A DNA stretch of 64,000 bases from CAWAHD01 sp963781785 (GTDB taxonomy: Bacteria > Planctomycetota > Planctomycetia > Isosphaerales > Isosphaeraceae): NCBI GenBank assembly GCA_963781785.1, contig CAWAHD010000005.1:310001-374000 (forward strand), given 5' to 3'. This document shows, piece after piece, positions 20,549 through 31,600 of this stretch (positions within the stretch are counted from its first letter, which is position 1; every line of letters begins with the position of its first letter). A program made the translations under genes and the position numbers. Under the pieces are notes generated by a model. That model was given only the letters and a program-made list of their open reading frames with translations. It was not told the DNA's origin and ran no database searches.

Positions 20549-20713
20549 CTGAACATATTCCATACGTTCAAGTTACGTCGCCAAATCGGTGCAGCGAGTT
20601 TCCGCTCGAGGTTGAGCACACAATTGAAGAATCGTGGGATTCTCGCTTGATTCTGCGGGTTTTTCTTTTGCGCGACCGCCTGGGTGGTTACCAGGCGCTC
20701 TCCTGTATCTCCG
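20549..20713. repeat. tRNA-3'-flank block, copy B
   Basis: Strong similarity to copy A (16377-16540), including TTACGTC, CACACAATTGAAGAA, CGCTTGATTCTGCGG, and the hairpin CGCCTGG-N7-CCAGGCG at 20677-20697 followed by CTCTCCTG. It directly abuts the decayed tRNA-Ala copy. Confidence 0.6.
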
Positions 20714-20998
20714 CGTGCAGATGCAAGGGCAATCGCCCACGGCTGCTGGCAAGGAGTCTTTGACTTAACCTGCCACGTCGAGCTCCACGGGCGTGGAGGA
20801 CATGACGGTCGCCCCTTGTCAGTTGCAGATCGGCGAGGATCTTGGAATTTTCTTGAGACTTCGAATAGACGGGCCCCTCTCGATACACTACTTGACGAGA
20901 TTGCAGGATGAGCAGCAGTTAGGTCCTTGAGGTCGTCGCAGAGGATGTTCAAAATCCCCTTGACGACACACTCAAGTCCGGCCTGAGAGGTGGGACTG

Positions 20999-22030
20999 AT
21001 GAGAACTCTGACTTGCCTCGCCGCGGTCTGGGCAGGGATCGGCGCCTGGGACTTCAATGCAATCGCCATGGGCGAGCCGCCCGTGAGCGGCCATCACGCC
21101 CCCGGCGTCGAAGTGCTGGACGCGATCATGCTGAAGTGCCTGAAGGAGATCGGCTGCTCGGGGGCGACGCTGACGGTGGCTCGCGGCGATCACACGTTGT
21201 ACTCGCGCGGCTATGGTTGGAGTGACCGAGGCCGCAAGGTGGCGATCTATCCCGACACCTCAATGTCTACCGGTAGTTGCGATAAGCCGTTGACGGCCGC
21301 GATGATCCGGCAACTGGCACAGCACGGCAAGCTGGACCTGAATGCCTCCGTGCTGAAGCTCCTGAAGATCCACCCAGCAGGACAGGTCGTTGATCCGCGG
21401 GTCTGGGACATCACGATCAATCATCTCCTCGAGCACAAGGCGGGTTGGCAGGGAGAGCCGTTCGAACGGGCGTGGCAGGCGGCAAACGGCAGAACGTATC
21501 CGATTGTGGCTGCATACCTGCTCCGTTTCGTCATGGTGCAAAAGCTCGCGTGGGCGCCTGGAGAGAAGGCGGCGTACGATAGCTTTGGCTATAACACGCT
21601 GAAGTTTGTGGTCACCCGGGTCTCAGGCCAAACCTATACCAATTACCTGCGCCATCACCTTTGCCGCCCCTACGGCGTCACGGAGCTGAAATGGGTTCGG
21701 CATGGGGCGAGGCAGCAGGGCGAGCCCCCACAGTTGTGGAATGGGCTGATCATGGAAGACCCAGCGGACTTTCGTATGGGGGTATCGACGCCGGCATTGT
21801 GCAAGTTCATGCGCTGCTTCTGGCTTGACGGACGGCCCCGAGACAGCGGTAACCCCTTTTGGGACATGCGCGGCAGTTGGGACAACGCGACGACTGCGAT
21901 GGTCTGGCGGCCAGACGGTATTAACATCGCCTGGTCATTCAACGGCCGGAAGCAGGGTGTGGAGCTTGGTGAGGAGCTCTGGAAGCAGGCCATTGACCGA
22001 CTCATCAAAGAGAAGCGGTTGCCGGATTAG
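20999..22030 (+). CDS. Serine hydrolase, beta-lactamase/penicillin-binding family
   Basis: 343 aa from ATG 20999, chosen because GAGAGG lies 9 nt upstream and a signal peptide follows (MRTLTCLAAVWAGIGAW). The SxxK catalytic motif is seen in STGSCDKPLTAAMI (Ser-Cys-Asp-Lys). A YxN-type motif is in YDSFGYNTLK. The HLLEHKAGW segment matches the conserved LLtHtsG region of class C-like esterases/carboxypeptidases. It is probably an exported esterase or D-Ala peptidase relative rather than a resistance enzyme. No operon partner. Confidence 0.8.
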   Translation: MRTLTCLAAVWAGIGAWDFNAIAMGEPPVSGHHAPGVEVLDAIMLKCLKEIGCSGATLTVARGDHTLYSRGYGWSDRGRKVAIYPDTSMSTGSCDKPLTAAMIRQLAQHGKLDLNASVLKLLKIHPAGQVVDPRVWDITINHLLEHKAGWQGEPFERAWQAANGRTYPIVAAYLLRFVMVQKLAWAPGEKAAYDSFGYNTLKFVVTRVSGQTYTNYLRHHLCRPYGVTELKWVRHGARQQGEPPQLWNGLIMEDPADFRMGVSTPALCKFMRCFWLDGRPRDSGNPFWDMRGSWDNATTAMVWRPDGINIAWSFNGRKQGVELGEELWKQAIDRLIKEKRLPD

Positions 22031-22114
22031 CCCGGGACAGCGCGAATTTACTCATCAACGGCATATTCGCGGATGGCCGCCGTCGTTGGCTTCGGATTGC
22101 TGGGGTTTGATTTG

Positions 22115-23932
22115 ATGTCGATGAGTGAGCATGGCGCAGACCCTCGAAACATCCGTGGGCTCTTCCACGCGGGCGTGACCGGAGGATTGACGGACGAGCA
22201 GTTGTTGGCGCGGTTCGTGGATAGCGAAGGCGGCACGGGCGAGCTCGCCTTCGCAGAGCTGGTCGCCCGACATGGCCCGATGGTGCTGCGCGTCTGCCGG
22301 ATGATCCTGCGCAACGCGCATGACGCCGAGGATGCCTTCCAAGCCACGTTCCTGGTCCTGGCTCGGCAGAGTCGATCGATTCGCGAGCGGGGCTCGGCGG
22401 CGAGCTGGCTGCACGGCGTCGCCCGACGCGTCGCCTTGTCGGCCCGATCGGCCGCGGCCCGGCGCCGCACGCACGAGCGGCGGGCGGCCGAGATGCCGAT
22501 GCCATCCGCGGATGACGCGGGATGGAACGACTTCGGCGACGTGCTTCACCAGGAGATCGAGCAGCTCCCGGAAAAATACCGCAAGGCGATCGTGTTGTGC
22601 GAGCTGGAGGGCCTCACGGAAGGTCAGGCGGCGCAGCGTCTCGAGTGGCCCGTCGGCACGGTGCGCACCCGGTTACGGCGCGGGAGGGAACGACTGCGCG
22701 GCCGCCTGCTGCGCCGCGGTGTGGCGCCCACGGCCGTACTCCTGGGCGCGGTCGGGTCTTCAGAGGCGGCGTCCATATCGGTGCCGGCAGTCCTGGCGCG
22801 TTCCACGATCGAGGCTGTGGTCCAACCCGCGACGACCAAAACCGTTCCGGCCGCGGTTTCGGCCCTCACGGCTGCGGTGTGCCGAGCGATGTTCCTCACC
22901 AAGCTGACAATCTCTCTAGTCGCACTCCTCGTGGTCGGGACAGCCTCCCTGATGGCGGTCCAAACCCTCACGTTCACCCGCGCGAAACCGAAACCGATCG
23001 GCTCTGCGACTCGAACGACCTCGGCGCGAATCAAGGCGGAGCCGGACGTTGCGATCGCCAGTTCGCCGCCGAATCTCCAGGTGTCGCCGCCGACTGTGGA
23101 AATCCTTGCCAAGCTCCAGGAACCCATCGACATGGTGTTTCCCCGAGAGACGCCACTCGACGATGTTTTGAAATACATCACCCGGGTCACCAAGCACGGT
23201 GACCGGCCGAGCGATCCGGGGATTCCGATCTACGTCGATCCATTTGGGCTACAGGAGGTCAAGAAGAGCCTGGAGTCGACGGTAACAATCAACGTGACCG
23301 GAGTCCCGCTGAAGGTGACGCTTCCTCGAGTCCCTCGCTCAACTGGGCCTGGCTTACCTCGTTGGGGACGGTGTGCTCTTCATCAGCTCGTCCAGCAGGA
23401 TCGATGCGGAGCTGACCAGGAAGATCGTCTTGACCTGGGATGGCACGCCGAGGACGGCGCAGGCTCTGACAAAACTCGACGAGCCGATAGCGATCTCGTT
23501 CCCCGAAGAAACGCCGTTCAACGAGGTCCTGAAGTACATCAAGAAGGCGACCACGACGCCGGGCTTCGCCGGCATCCCCATCTTCGTCGATCCCGCGGCC
23601 CTCGAGGAGGTGGATCGTTCGCTCATGTCGACCGTGAAGATCGAGCTCGAAGGCGTCCCCTTGAGGACGTCCCTCCGCCTCGTTGCTGAACAGCTCCGGC
23701 TGGCGTATTACGTGAATCAGGGAAACGTGATCATCAGCTCACACAAGATCATTCAACAACGCGCGGAGAAGACGGAGAGCGAAGCCAAGACCAAGAAGAA
23801 TGAGGCGCAAGAGATCGCGAGAAATGATTCATCGAAGCCCGCGGCGCGATCGTCCGACAAGTGGAGCGAAGGGTTCCCTGATCCGGCACGTGTCATGATC
23901 GCGGTTCGCCACGAGGAGAAGGAGATCGTCCT
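22115..23932 (+). CDS. ECF sigma factor with membrane-anchored C-terminal STN-like domains (frameshift; 3' end uncertain)
   Basis: Start ATG 22115 (MSMSEHGADP). Region 2 is LAFAELVARHGPMVLRVCRM with DAEDAFQATFLVLAR; region 4 is LPEKYRKAIVLCELEGLTEG with VGTVRTRLRRGRERLRGRL. After a linker comes a TM helix (TISLVALLVVGTASLMAV), then two copies of an ~85-aa extracytoplasmic domain (FPRETPLDDVLKYI..., FPEETPFNEVLKYIKKA...) that resembles the secretin/TonB short N-terminal fold. The frame breaks near 23331 (an extra C; removing it gives VTLLESLAQLGLAYLVGDG). No stop follows in the corrected frame before the kinase start at 23933, so the true end is hidden by another indel or the two genes are fused. 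Confidence 0.75.
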
Positions 23933-26138
23933 ATGCCGAGCATTCCCGTTTCCCGGAAAGAGTTGCCCGAGCCGGAACCAACCGCGTTCGGCGCAGCCAG
24001 AGACGGCCCGAGAGATGTCGGCCAGGGTCAGCACTCGATCCACGAGCGCGAGACGAGGGTCGGCCGGGCCAGCGCCAACGGCGCGGCGGTGGTCGGCTCC
24101 GCCGCGGATAGCGGCCCGGCGGCCGTTGCCGGCCTGGACGAGTTCCGTAGAGCACTCGTCGAGATCGGGATCATTGGCGAGGACGAGCTCGTCAGCCTGT
24201 CCGCCGGAGTTCCGCAGTCCGAGGGCATCGTCGGCCTGTCCCGCGCGGCTCCAGGCGGCCGGGCGGCTGACCCTCTACCAGGCCGCCGCGATCCATCAGC
24301 GGAAGAGCATGGGCCTCTTGATCGGCAACTACCTCATCCTCGACAAGCTGGGCGCCGGCGGCATGGGCGTGGTCTTCAAGGCCCGGCACCGCCGGCTGAA
24401 CCGGATCGTCGCGCTCAAGATCCTCCCACCCTCCTTCGTGCGCGACCGGGCCGCCGTCCTGCGCTTCAAGCGCGAGGTCGAAGCCGCGGGCCGCTTGAAG
24501 CACCCCAACATCGTCGCCGCCCTTGACGCTAACGAGGATCGGGGCGTTCATTTCCTCGTGATGGAGTACGTCGAAGGACGCGATCTCGACCAGCTCGTCC
24601 GCCAGCGCGGGCCGCTCTCGGTCATCCAGACCATCGATTTCCTGGTCCAGGCGGCGCGTGGGCTCGAGGCGGCGCACGCCGAAGGGATCGTCCATCGCGA
24701 CATCAAGCCGTCAAACCTGATGCTCGATTCCCAGGGCGCAGTCCGCGTGCTCGATCTCGGTCTGGCGCGAATCGTCGAGGCATCCCAATCGCTCGGCGAG
24801 GCCAAGGGTGGCGCCGGCCGGTTGACCGAGAGCGGCATGTACATGGGGACTGTCGACTACATGGCGCCCGAGCAGGCGGAGGACTCTCGCCGCGCCGATC
24901 ACCTCGCCGACATTTACAGCCTCGGTTGCACGCTGTTTTTCCTCCTGGCTGGCCGGGAACCATTCGGCGGCGAGACCGTGATCAAGCGGCTGATGGCACA
25001 CCAGGAGCGGCCCGCGCCGACGCTCTTCTCGGTCCGGCCCGACGTTCCCCCGGCTCTGGAGGAGGCCTACCAGAAAATGATGGCCAAGCGCCCGCTCAGT
25101 CGTCCCGCGTCCATGGGCGAGGTCATCGCGCTTTTGGAGGCGTGCCAGGCGATGATCGCCGAGCCGAGCGCGGCACGTGGCGACGGCACGAGGTCTCGAC
25201 CCACGTTGCTGGTCTTTGACGAGGCCAATCTGAAGCGGGCCGCGCCGGCCACGCCGGGCAGCGAAGCGGGCGTCCTTGCCCGCCGCGACCTCGCGCTGGG
25301 AGCCGACCTCGGGGTAGGGCCCGCCCTGAGTCTCGAAGACCTCATCACGGACGTGCGTCCGGAGAGCGCGGCGATGCCTCTGCCGACAGCCCGCCGTGCC
25401 AGCGAGCCCCGATCGGCGCTGCCTCCGAGGCGGTTAATGCTCTCTCAGTCGACGCGCCGCCGGCGGCGCGGGCGCCCGCCGCTGGTTCTCATACTCGGCT
25501 CGATCGGGCTGCTCGCAGTCGGCATCTTTGGCTTCTTCTTCTCACGAGGTCCGACCCGGCCGACCGCCCGCAAGGGCGCCCCGAACCTCTCGGTCGAAGA
25601 GCCGCCCCACACGAACGTCGACATCCCACGCCGAAAGCCAGCGAGCGAGGACACGATCGCCGAGCGCATAAACAAAAACGGTGCGCTTGCGATCAGCCCC
25701 CGGAAGAGCGTCCGCGCGGAGCAGGACAAGGTGATGGTCCTCGGCAAGACTGACTCGCCGAAGACGGCGCAAATGCTCGCCAAACTTGACGAGCCGATTC
25801 GCATGCCGTTCCCCCGCGAGACGCCGCTCGTCGAGGTCTTGAGGTACGTCAAGCGAGCGACCAGGACGCCGAGCTTCGCCGGCATCCTCATCTCCGTCGA
25901 TCCCGCAGGCCTCCAGGAGTTGGATCGCTCGCTCACGTCGCCAGTCAGGATCGACCTCGAAGGCGTTCCCTTGAGGACATCCCTCCGCCTGATTGCGGAA
26001 CAGCTCCGCCTGGCCTACTACGTGAGCGAGGGCAACGTGATCATCAGCTCGCCCAAGATCATTCAACAACGCGTGGCGAAGGAGGAGAGCGAGAACAAGG
26101 GCAAGAAGGATCAGGGACGGAAACCAGGACGCAGCTAG
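23933..26138 (+). CDS. Transmembrane Ser/Thr protein kinase with C-terminal STN-like domain (one frameshift)
   Basis: Start ATG 23933, preceded by GAGGAGAAGGAG. The N-terminal ~120 aa (LDEFRRALVEIGIIGEDEL, then after a frameshift near 24240, LQAAGRLTLYQAAAIHQ) is the usual planctomycete pre-kinase module. The kinase has Gly loop GAGGMGVVFKA, VALKIL, HRDIKPSNLML, and DLGLA in place of DFGLA. It ends in an Arg-rich stretch, a TM helix (LILGSIGLLAVGIFGFFF) and one ~85-aa domain (FPRETPLVEVLRYVKRA, then GVPLRTSLRLIAEQLRLAYY) almost identical to the second copy in the upstream sigma-factor protein. The pair looks like one signalling unit. Confidence 0.8.
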
Positions 26139-26164
26139 TATCGGAGGCGTCCTCTCCCCCGCTG

Positions 26165-26455
26165 AACTTTCGTACCGGATCTGATCCCAAGTCTGCGCGT
26201 CGATCCCGGGGAACCGGTTCAAGTGCGCCAGGTGCCTCGTCGCGATCGTGACGGTGTCCCCTGGCTGGCCGGCGACCGCCGCTTGTCCAGCAAGGATAGC
26301 ATCGGCATCGAGAGCGTCGGGCGACGCCGTTGGGATGCCCGACTGTCGCAGGAAGGCCCAGAACTCCGCAGCCTTGATGATCGCGTCGGGCGTCAGGGCC
26401 AAGTGGTCAAAACCGCTGCTGGGATCGAGAGCGTAATCGAGACGTCGCAAGCTGC
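26165..26455 (-). pseudogene. PIN-domain (VapC-like) toxin, C-terminal fragment
   Basis: Minus-strand translation gives LDYALDPSSGFDHLALTPDA, then FWAFLRQSGIPTA, ALDADAILAGQA and TIATRHLAHLNRFPGID. These are the C-terminal half of a PIN-domain RNase, including the conserved Asp cluster and the T/N-x-x-H-L segment. The N-terminal half with the first catalytic Asp is absent. The fragment is truncated at the same codon as its relative at 42965-43247. Confidence 0.6.
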
Positions 26456-26464
26456 CGACGGCGC

Positions 26465-26640
26465 GGATCCGAGGGGTCATCCGAGGGCCGGGTCGCCCCA
26501 GGGATTACTCCCTGGAGCTCCCACAGATCCGGACGTGCACATTAATGCATCCGGTTCGTCACGTTGTGGAATATCGCTGTCCCTCACACGACTAGGTCGT
26601 TTCGCGGTGACACGCTGGTGAGGCACGGTGTCTGGGACTG
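26465..26640 (-). ncRNA. Possible group II intron remnant
   Basis: Read on the minus strand this region has the pattern AACCGGATGC...GTGCACGTCCGGATCTGTGGGAG followed by a GGGAGTAATCCCTGGGGCGACCC-like hairpin. It resembles the RNA segment just upstream of the reverse-transcriptase frame in bacterial group II introns. No reverse transcriptase and no domain V could be found, so at most this is a fragment. The assignment rests on recall of the motif. Confidence 0.35.
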
Positions 26641-27215
26641 TCAGTATCTCCCAAGTTCCCGGGAAACCCTCGTGATCATTCGCCATGTTCCTCCGACCCC
26701 GGTGTGACCAGGCACTCTAACGGGTCCAGGTGTCGCTAATGCCCGGCTCGGCCCCCGCGAGTGTCCAAGACGAGGGCTCACGACGATAGTTATTTCGGGG
26801 CTCAATCACACAGCGTTTGACCTGGCTGTCTACGCTTCGCAGTGGAGGTCACCCGCCACCACGCAAGACTCGCTTCCGGCTGCTGGCCCGGCTTTGCCGG
26901 ACGGGATTGGTTACCCGCAGGGTTTCAATGAAAGGTTTCACTTTTGAAATGATTCTCCTTTCCCGAGCTTCTTGCGCAAGGGCATCATACCGAACTCCTG
27001 AGATCGGGGCACCATACCGAACGCCGGCCCCAGATACCGTCCGACAAGGCGCTTCCATCGCATCAACGCATTAACCTCTGCCATGGCAGAGAATTGGCGC
27101 TAAATCCTGATATTTCCCGCGAATTCCTGATAATTCCCGGAAAACAAGTGGGTCATGAGTGCAGATCACAAACTGAATTAATGGAACACCTTACATCGTG
27201 TTTCGTCGCCGTAAA
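26641..27215. other. Intergenic region, nothing recognised
   Basis: No coding frame with recognisable features. Lower GC around 26930-27180 than the flanking genes. It ends at a tRNA-Ala fragment. Confidence 0.4.
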
Positions 27216-27252
27216 GCGCCTGGTTTGCAACCAGGAGGTTGGCGGTTCGATC
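27216..27252 (+). pseudogene. tRNA-Ala(UGC) fragment
   Basis: GCGCCTGGTTTGCAACCAGG, then AGGTTGGCGGTTCGATC. It covers the anticodon arm, variable loop and most of the T-arm, then stops abruptly within the T-arm. Its right edge abuts the 3' end of the thioredoxin-like gene on the other strand. Confidence 0.75.
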
Positions 27253-28943
27253 TCAAGGTACGGGCATCCAACGAGCTTGAAGGACGGCGCGGGTTTCCTC
27301 CTCCTGCACGCAGGCGACGACGGCGAGCCGGCCAAACCCGGTGACGTGGTAGTTGTCGGGGTAATGGCGCTCGCTCTTTTGGCCCGACTGGGCCTCGATA
27401 GCCGCCTGAAGCTCCCGCACCGTCTTTGTCAGCTCGATCGTGACCGAGTGCTCGAACGTCTTGGCGTCGATCGGAACTCCTTCGACGCCGCCGGGCATGG
27501 CCCGGACGACGTTGTGGTGGACGCGCCGACCGTTTCGTCCTGCGTAGCGGACGACCTCCTCGACGAGGGCGTAGCGCAGCCGCAAGGCGTGTTTCGCGGG
27601 CGCCACTCGATCGACCTTCGACCGGACCGTGAGGACGTCCCCGCGCCTCTGGACATCCAGGTCGATCGCCGCGGAGAGCTTCTCATCGAGCCCGGGTTCG
27701 ACCGCCTTCCGCAAGGCGATGTAACTTCCTTTCGCGTCGGTGATCGGTCCACCGATGTCGGGGCCGGCCTTGCCATCGACCCGGATCATGGGTACGCCGT
27801 GCAGCTCGTAGGACTCGAACCGCGCGGCGGCGCTGGTGTTCGTAAGGAGATCGTACCCAGGGATCGGGAGGTGGTACTGGACCGCGACGACGTCGGCTGG
27901 GCCGAATTGCTCCAAGAGCGCGTCGAACGCCACGTCGGCGGCGACGCACGGGGTGCAACGCGCCCCCGTGAACAGTTCCACCAAGACGGTATGCCCATTC
28001 GACTTCGGCTGCTCGCGGGCCACGTCCGGCCGGAGCGTCGAGTCCGCCGCCGCGTCGGCGCGGTCCACGCGCCCAGCGGCCTCGGCGATCCGAGCATCGA
28101 GGGCGGCGTCCGCCTTCCCACCGGACCGATGGAGGCACCAGGAGAGCGTCCGCAGGACCGCTTCAGCGACCGCCGGAGGATCTTCGGGCGCACCAGCGCT
28201 TCTGCGCGGCGTGCATACTCGATTGCGACCTGCGCACCGACGTTCGACTCGGCGATCGCCCAAGCCGCCCAATGGGTTGCGAACAACACCATCTCCCGGC
28301 CGTACCCCTTGGATTGGCGGATCACACGCTCGGCCACGCCCCGCAATTCCGCCTCGGGCTTTCCGCTCTGCGTCATGTAAAGGAGCTGCGCCGCCAAGGC
28401 CGTATACGCCCGGGGGTGGTCGGGGTATTTCGCGGCGAATCGTTCCAACGCGGCAATCCTCTCGTCTCCTTCGACCATCTGCAAGTTTGGCAACCCGGGA
28501 ACACGCTCCACCGGACCGGCCTCGCTCGACCCTACACCGCGCGACTGAGGAATGAGCTCTGCCGGGAAGCGGACGTCGCCGGCCGAACCGAATGAGCCCA
28601 GAAGGATACGAGGCGTCTTCGCGCCTCCGTTCTGATAGACGGCGACGGAAAAGACACGGGATGGACCGGTTCTTGGCACCAGTTTTACGTCGAAGCGCAG
28701 AGCGTCCCCGTGAATCCGAGGCGACTGTACGGTTGATTTGCCCAGATCGTATCCGTCGGCCACGGAGGAGAGAGACACCGAGAGAGGAGACCGGTCGGCA
28801 TCAACCTCGACCGAGCATACCGCCGAACCCGCAGGGTACACGAAGAGCCGCCATGTCCCGTCCAAACTCGGGCCACCGTCGGCCGCTGGCGAGACGGCCC
28901 CGCAAATCAGATGGGCGGCGAGAAGGGGAACCAGACGCAACAT
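27253..28943 (-). pseudogene. Secreted thioredoxin-fold protein, one frameshift
   Basis: N-terminal signal MLRLVPLLAAHLICGAVSPA. A domain of ~170 aa follows, then a helical repeat-like region (RIAALERFAAKYPDHPRAY). After the frame break comes a thioredoxin-like domain with LVELFTGARCTPCVAADVAF (CxxC = CTPC), then a C-terminal ~180 aa beta-rich region. The break near 28185 is explained by one C missing from a run: restoring it gives EALVRPEDPPAVAEAVL. Likely an exported thiol-disulfide or redox protein. The stop codon sits exactly at the tRNA fragment boundary, so the last residues may be altered. Confidence 0.7.
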
Positions 28944-29164
28944 TTTGCAGCTCTCGTTTCAAACGGGGCAAGCCGCCGGCCCTTTGCCCCTCCGACGCGC
29001 ATACGGGACGGGGACGGCTCCGTGATCCCGAAGGCCGACAGCATGAGTCGGCCGGCAGAAACGTCTTTGAAGTCCGACCGCTCGATGTCCCACTCCGTCT
29101 ACAACCCTCAGCATGATCCGACATCACGCGTCTGTCAATCCATGAGCGGAGCGTCGGTACCTCG

Positions 29165-29530
29165 TCGAACGAGCGAGTTCACCAGACGCCGACGTTCATC
29201 AAAACAACGCGAAACGCACAAAGGCTCCGCGGAAAGCGCCACGGTCGAAAACCAAAAACAAAGTCTGACACCGCGAACGGGCCATCCTCAGACGGGCGAG
29301 TTCAACAGACGCCGACGTCGATCAAATCAACGCGAAACGTAAAAAAGCTCCGCGGAAGTCGGCACGATCGAAAACCAAAAACAAAGGCTGACACCGCGAA
29401 GCCGCCAACAAAGGCTGACACCGCGAAGCCGCCCCGATCGAAAACCAAAAACAAAGGCTGACACCGCGAAGCCGCCAAGGCTGACACCGCGAAGCCGCCA
29501 AGGCTGACACCGCGAAGCCGCCTGGGAGAG
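29165..29530. repeat. REP array of the RAYT family
   Basis: Two copies of the RAYT gene's 3' coding tail (encoding SSPDADVxQxNAKR...SKTKNK) are followed by several units ending TGACACCGCGAAGCCGCC. No transposase gene is attached here. The array directly precedes, and its last unit merges into, the truncated ATPase gene at 29531. The ~220 bp upstream (28944-29164) hold nothing recognisable. Confidence 0.85.
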
Positions 29531-29845
29531 ATCTCCAGCGGGGAGAGCACCCGGCGCTGGCTGGTGGAAGAGCTCTGGGGCGCCAGCTCGGTTGGTGTGA
29601 TCGGTGGCGCCCCCAAGTGCGCCAAGACCTGGCTGGGGCTGGACATGGCACTCAGTGTAGCCACCGGCACGGCGTGCCTGGGCAAGTACGTGGTGCCGGA
29701 GCCGGGCCCGGTTTTGGTCTACCTGGCCGAGGACGCACTGCCAGCTGTGCGCGACCGCGTCGAGGGAATGGCTCGGCATCGCGGTCTGGACCTTAGCCAA
29801 GTCGAGATCCACGTGATCACTGCGCCGGTTCTCCGCGGCGCGACG
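29531..29845 (+). pseudogene. RepA-like P-loop ATPase (AAA_25), internal fragment
   Basis: Encodes WLVEELWGASSVGVIGGAPK, then CAKTWLGLDMALSVATGT, VLVYLAEDALPAVRDR and HVITAPVL. The phosphate loop reads GAPKCAKT, with Ala where Gly is usual. This matches the first ~100 residues of plasmid RepA/DnaB-like ATPases carried on integrative elements. Homology stops after HVITAPVL; the following residues to 29974 are unrelated. The left edge is fused to the REP array. Remnant of a replication or mobility module. Confidence 0.65.
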
Positions 29846-30136
29846 GGGATTACCGCCGGTAATACCACGTACTTCTCGGGACGGGTCAACACGCCCCACT
29901 CGACCACTCCAACCTGGCCGTTCCGAGGAACCAGACAGCGCGTCGGCAACACGACCATCTACCGAGGCCACTGAGAGAGACCCGCATCTGGGTCACTCTA
30001 CGGCAGGTGTGTCAGTTGGCGTGTGTCGGTGTCCGCTTACTGGTGATTTGGAGCGCAGCGGGCACCCAGTCATGTCCATCGACGTAGCCGGCGGACACAC
30101 AAAGGCTGGCCGTGGTCGTGGCGCAGCAGCTACCGC

Positions 30137-30509
30137 TCAGACGTGACCCCAAGCATATCGGGAACCGATTCCATTCCGGGACACCAACATAAAGCCATCC
30201 TTCAGCCTGACAACGCGATCTCCTGGCCCAAAGACGATTTCGACGACGGGCTCTTTCTCCGGCGGCACCGTCGCTAGCCGCACGATGTTCTTGTGCGCAT
30301 ATTCAACAATGCGGTGCCGTCGACATTCCTCGCCGAGCGCAGGACTCAAATACCAGGGTAAGGTGAGTGCCTGGAGCGAGACGGTCCACCAGTTTGTGGA
30401 TGCTGTTCGCGCGGGAATCGATGTCATCGTCCTTGGGCATCTGGTCCTCCCAGGCGTACCCTAGAACGTGTTCCGCGCGCGTGAGAACAATGCGCGAAGA
30501 AAACAACAT
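30137..30509 (-). CDS. Hypothetical protein, possibly frameshifted
   Basis: Two overlapping minus-strand frames (30303-30509 and 30137-30427) may be one ~120-aa protein with a break near 30330: MLFSSRIVLTRAEHVLGYAW, then a Leu-rich middle and VEIVFGPGDRVVRLKDGFML. I do not recognise it. The remainder of 29975-31170 shows no credible gene. Confidence 0.3.
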
Positions 30510-31269
30510 CTTTTCCTTCTTAGGATGGATCGTGCCACAAAAGCGACGGAATCCTGGATGGGCGGCGTGGTAGACCCCTGAATGCCATGTCTAAGAAGGT
30601 GGAGCGGCGATTAAGAAGGGGTTAAGTGACGAGCCGATGGTGATGGGCGCTTGCGTAGTCCGGACGCGAGCCGAAGGAGGATAGGTCGTGGATGGACCTC
30701 GAAGACGGAAGATCCCTCGGGCTTCTGCGGCTTGCAGATCTAACCTGTGTCGGAGTTGTGAGCGGACTGGTCAGATTCCGAGCATAGCGGCTCGCCCCTG
30801 ATCAGCGACAATGTCCACTGCCTCGGGCGGTCGCTCGATCTGCTCGATGATGTTTCATACCAGACCCCTGGTGCTGAGTCCTGCTAGCTGCCGCGCATAA
30901 CTCCCATAATGGGAGTTTTGCAGAAGTGGAAGTCGCCTACACCACGCAACCAAACAGTCCGCACGCCACATGGCGAATATCTTCAAGCGGGTATCGACTC
31001 ATAGAGCACCGACGATGGGGACCACGACCTGTGTGATACCGACACGGAATTCAATCCCCGCTCGGTACCACCACGCGCCCAATGCGACTGCAACGCAGCC
31101 CAGAGCAAAGCGCATCATAGAGCCCTGAAGTATCCGCGAAATCAGCGTCAAATCAAGCTCGGCCCAATGCCAATCGGATGGCAGAAGCGGCGGATCGAAA
31201 GTCCGGAGTATTGAGCGGAGTCCAGTTCGTCGCGAAGCCCGTCTCGCCGGTACCGTCGTCAGCAGCGAT

Positions 31270-31533
31270 GTCAATCCAAGTTATTCGACCGCGCCGGAGC
31301 CGTGTCCTGCTCGCTGCAAGGACCGCGCGGCTCAAGCTCATCGGTCGGCCCCTGCCCTGTAGTACGATCGAGAAGATCAGCGAGGCGACGACGTTCATTA
31401 TCACTGAGACTCGCCACGAAATGGACGAGCCGGTCATCGGTCGTATCGGTCGCGTTTTCAGTGCAACTTGGAGTGCAACGAGTCGCCTGGCTCGACGTAA
31501 CTTCTTTGTCTATAATGGTTGCAACGGACGACG
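31270..31533 (-). other. Small ORF reading out of a tRNA-Ala fragment
   Basis: The minus-strand frame that enters from the tRNA fragment at 31534-31581 continues as KEVTSSQATRCTPSCT, then DRLVHFVASLSDNERRRLAD and ends at 31271. The tRNA-derived start (GIEPPTSWLQTR) is a translation artefact. The tail resembles short tails I recall next to integrated elements in planctomycetes. It may be only an attachment-site flank. Confidence 0.25.
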
Positions 31534-31581
31534 ATCTGGTTTGCAACCAGGAGGTTGGCGGTTCGATCCCGCTCGTCTCCA
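31534..31581 (+). pseudogene. tRNA-Ala(UGC) 3'-half fragment
   Basis: It begins at the 5' strand of the anticodon stem (ATCTGGTTTGCAACCAGGAG) and runs intact through the T-arm (GGCGG/CCGCT) to CGTCTCCA. Upstream bases show no tRNA similarity. This half-gene pattern is what integration into an anticodon-loop att site leaves behind. Confidence 0.8.
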
Positions 31582-31600
31582 CTGAAAATGAGAGGCCACC

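Noticed and set aside
25542..26480. 312-aa minus-strand ORF
   Set aside because: Only its first ~95 codons resemble a PIN domain; the rest is antisense to the kinase gene.
27094..28380. 428-aa plus-strand ORF
   Set aside because: Begins in intergenic DNA, crosses the tRNA fragment and is antisense to the thioredoxin-like gene.
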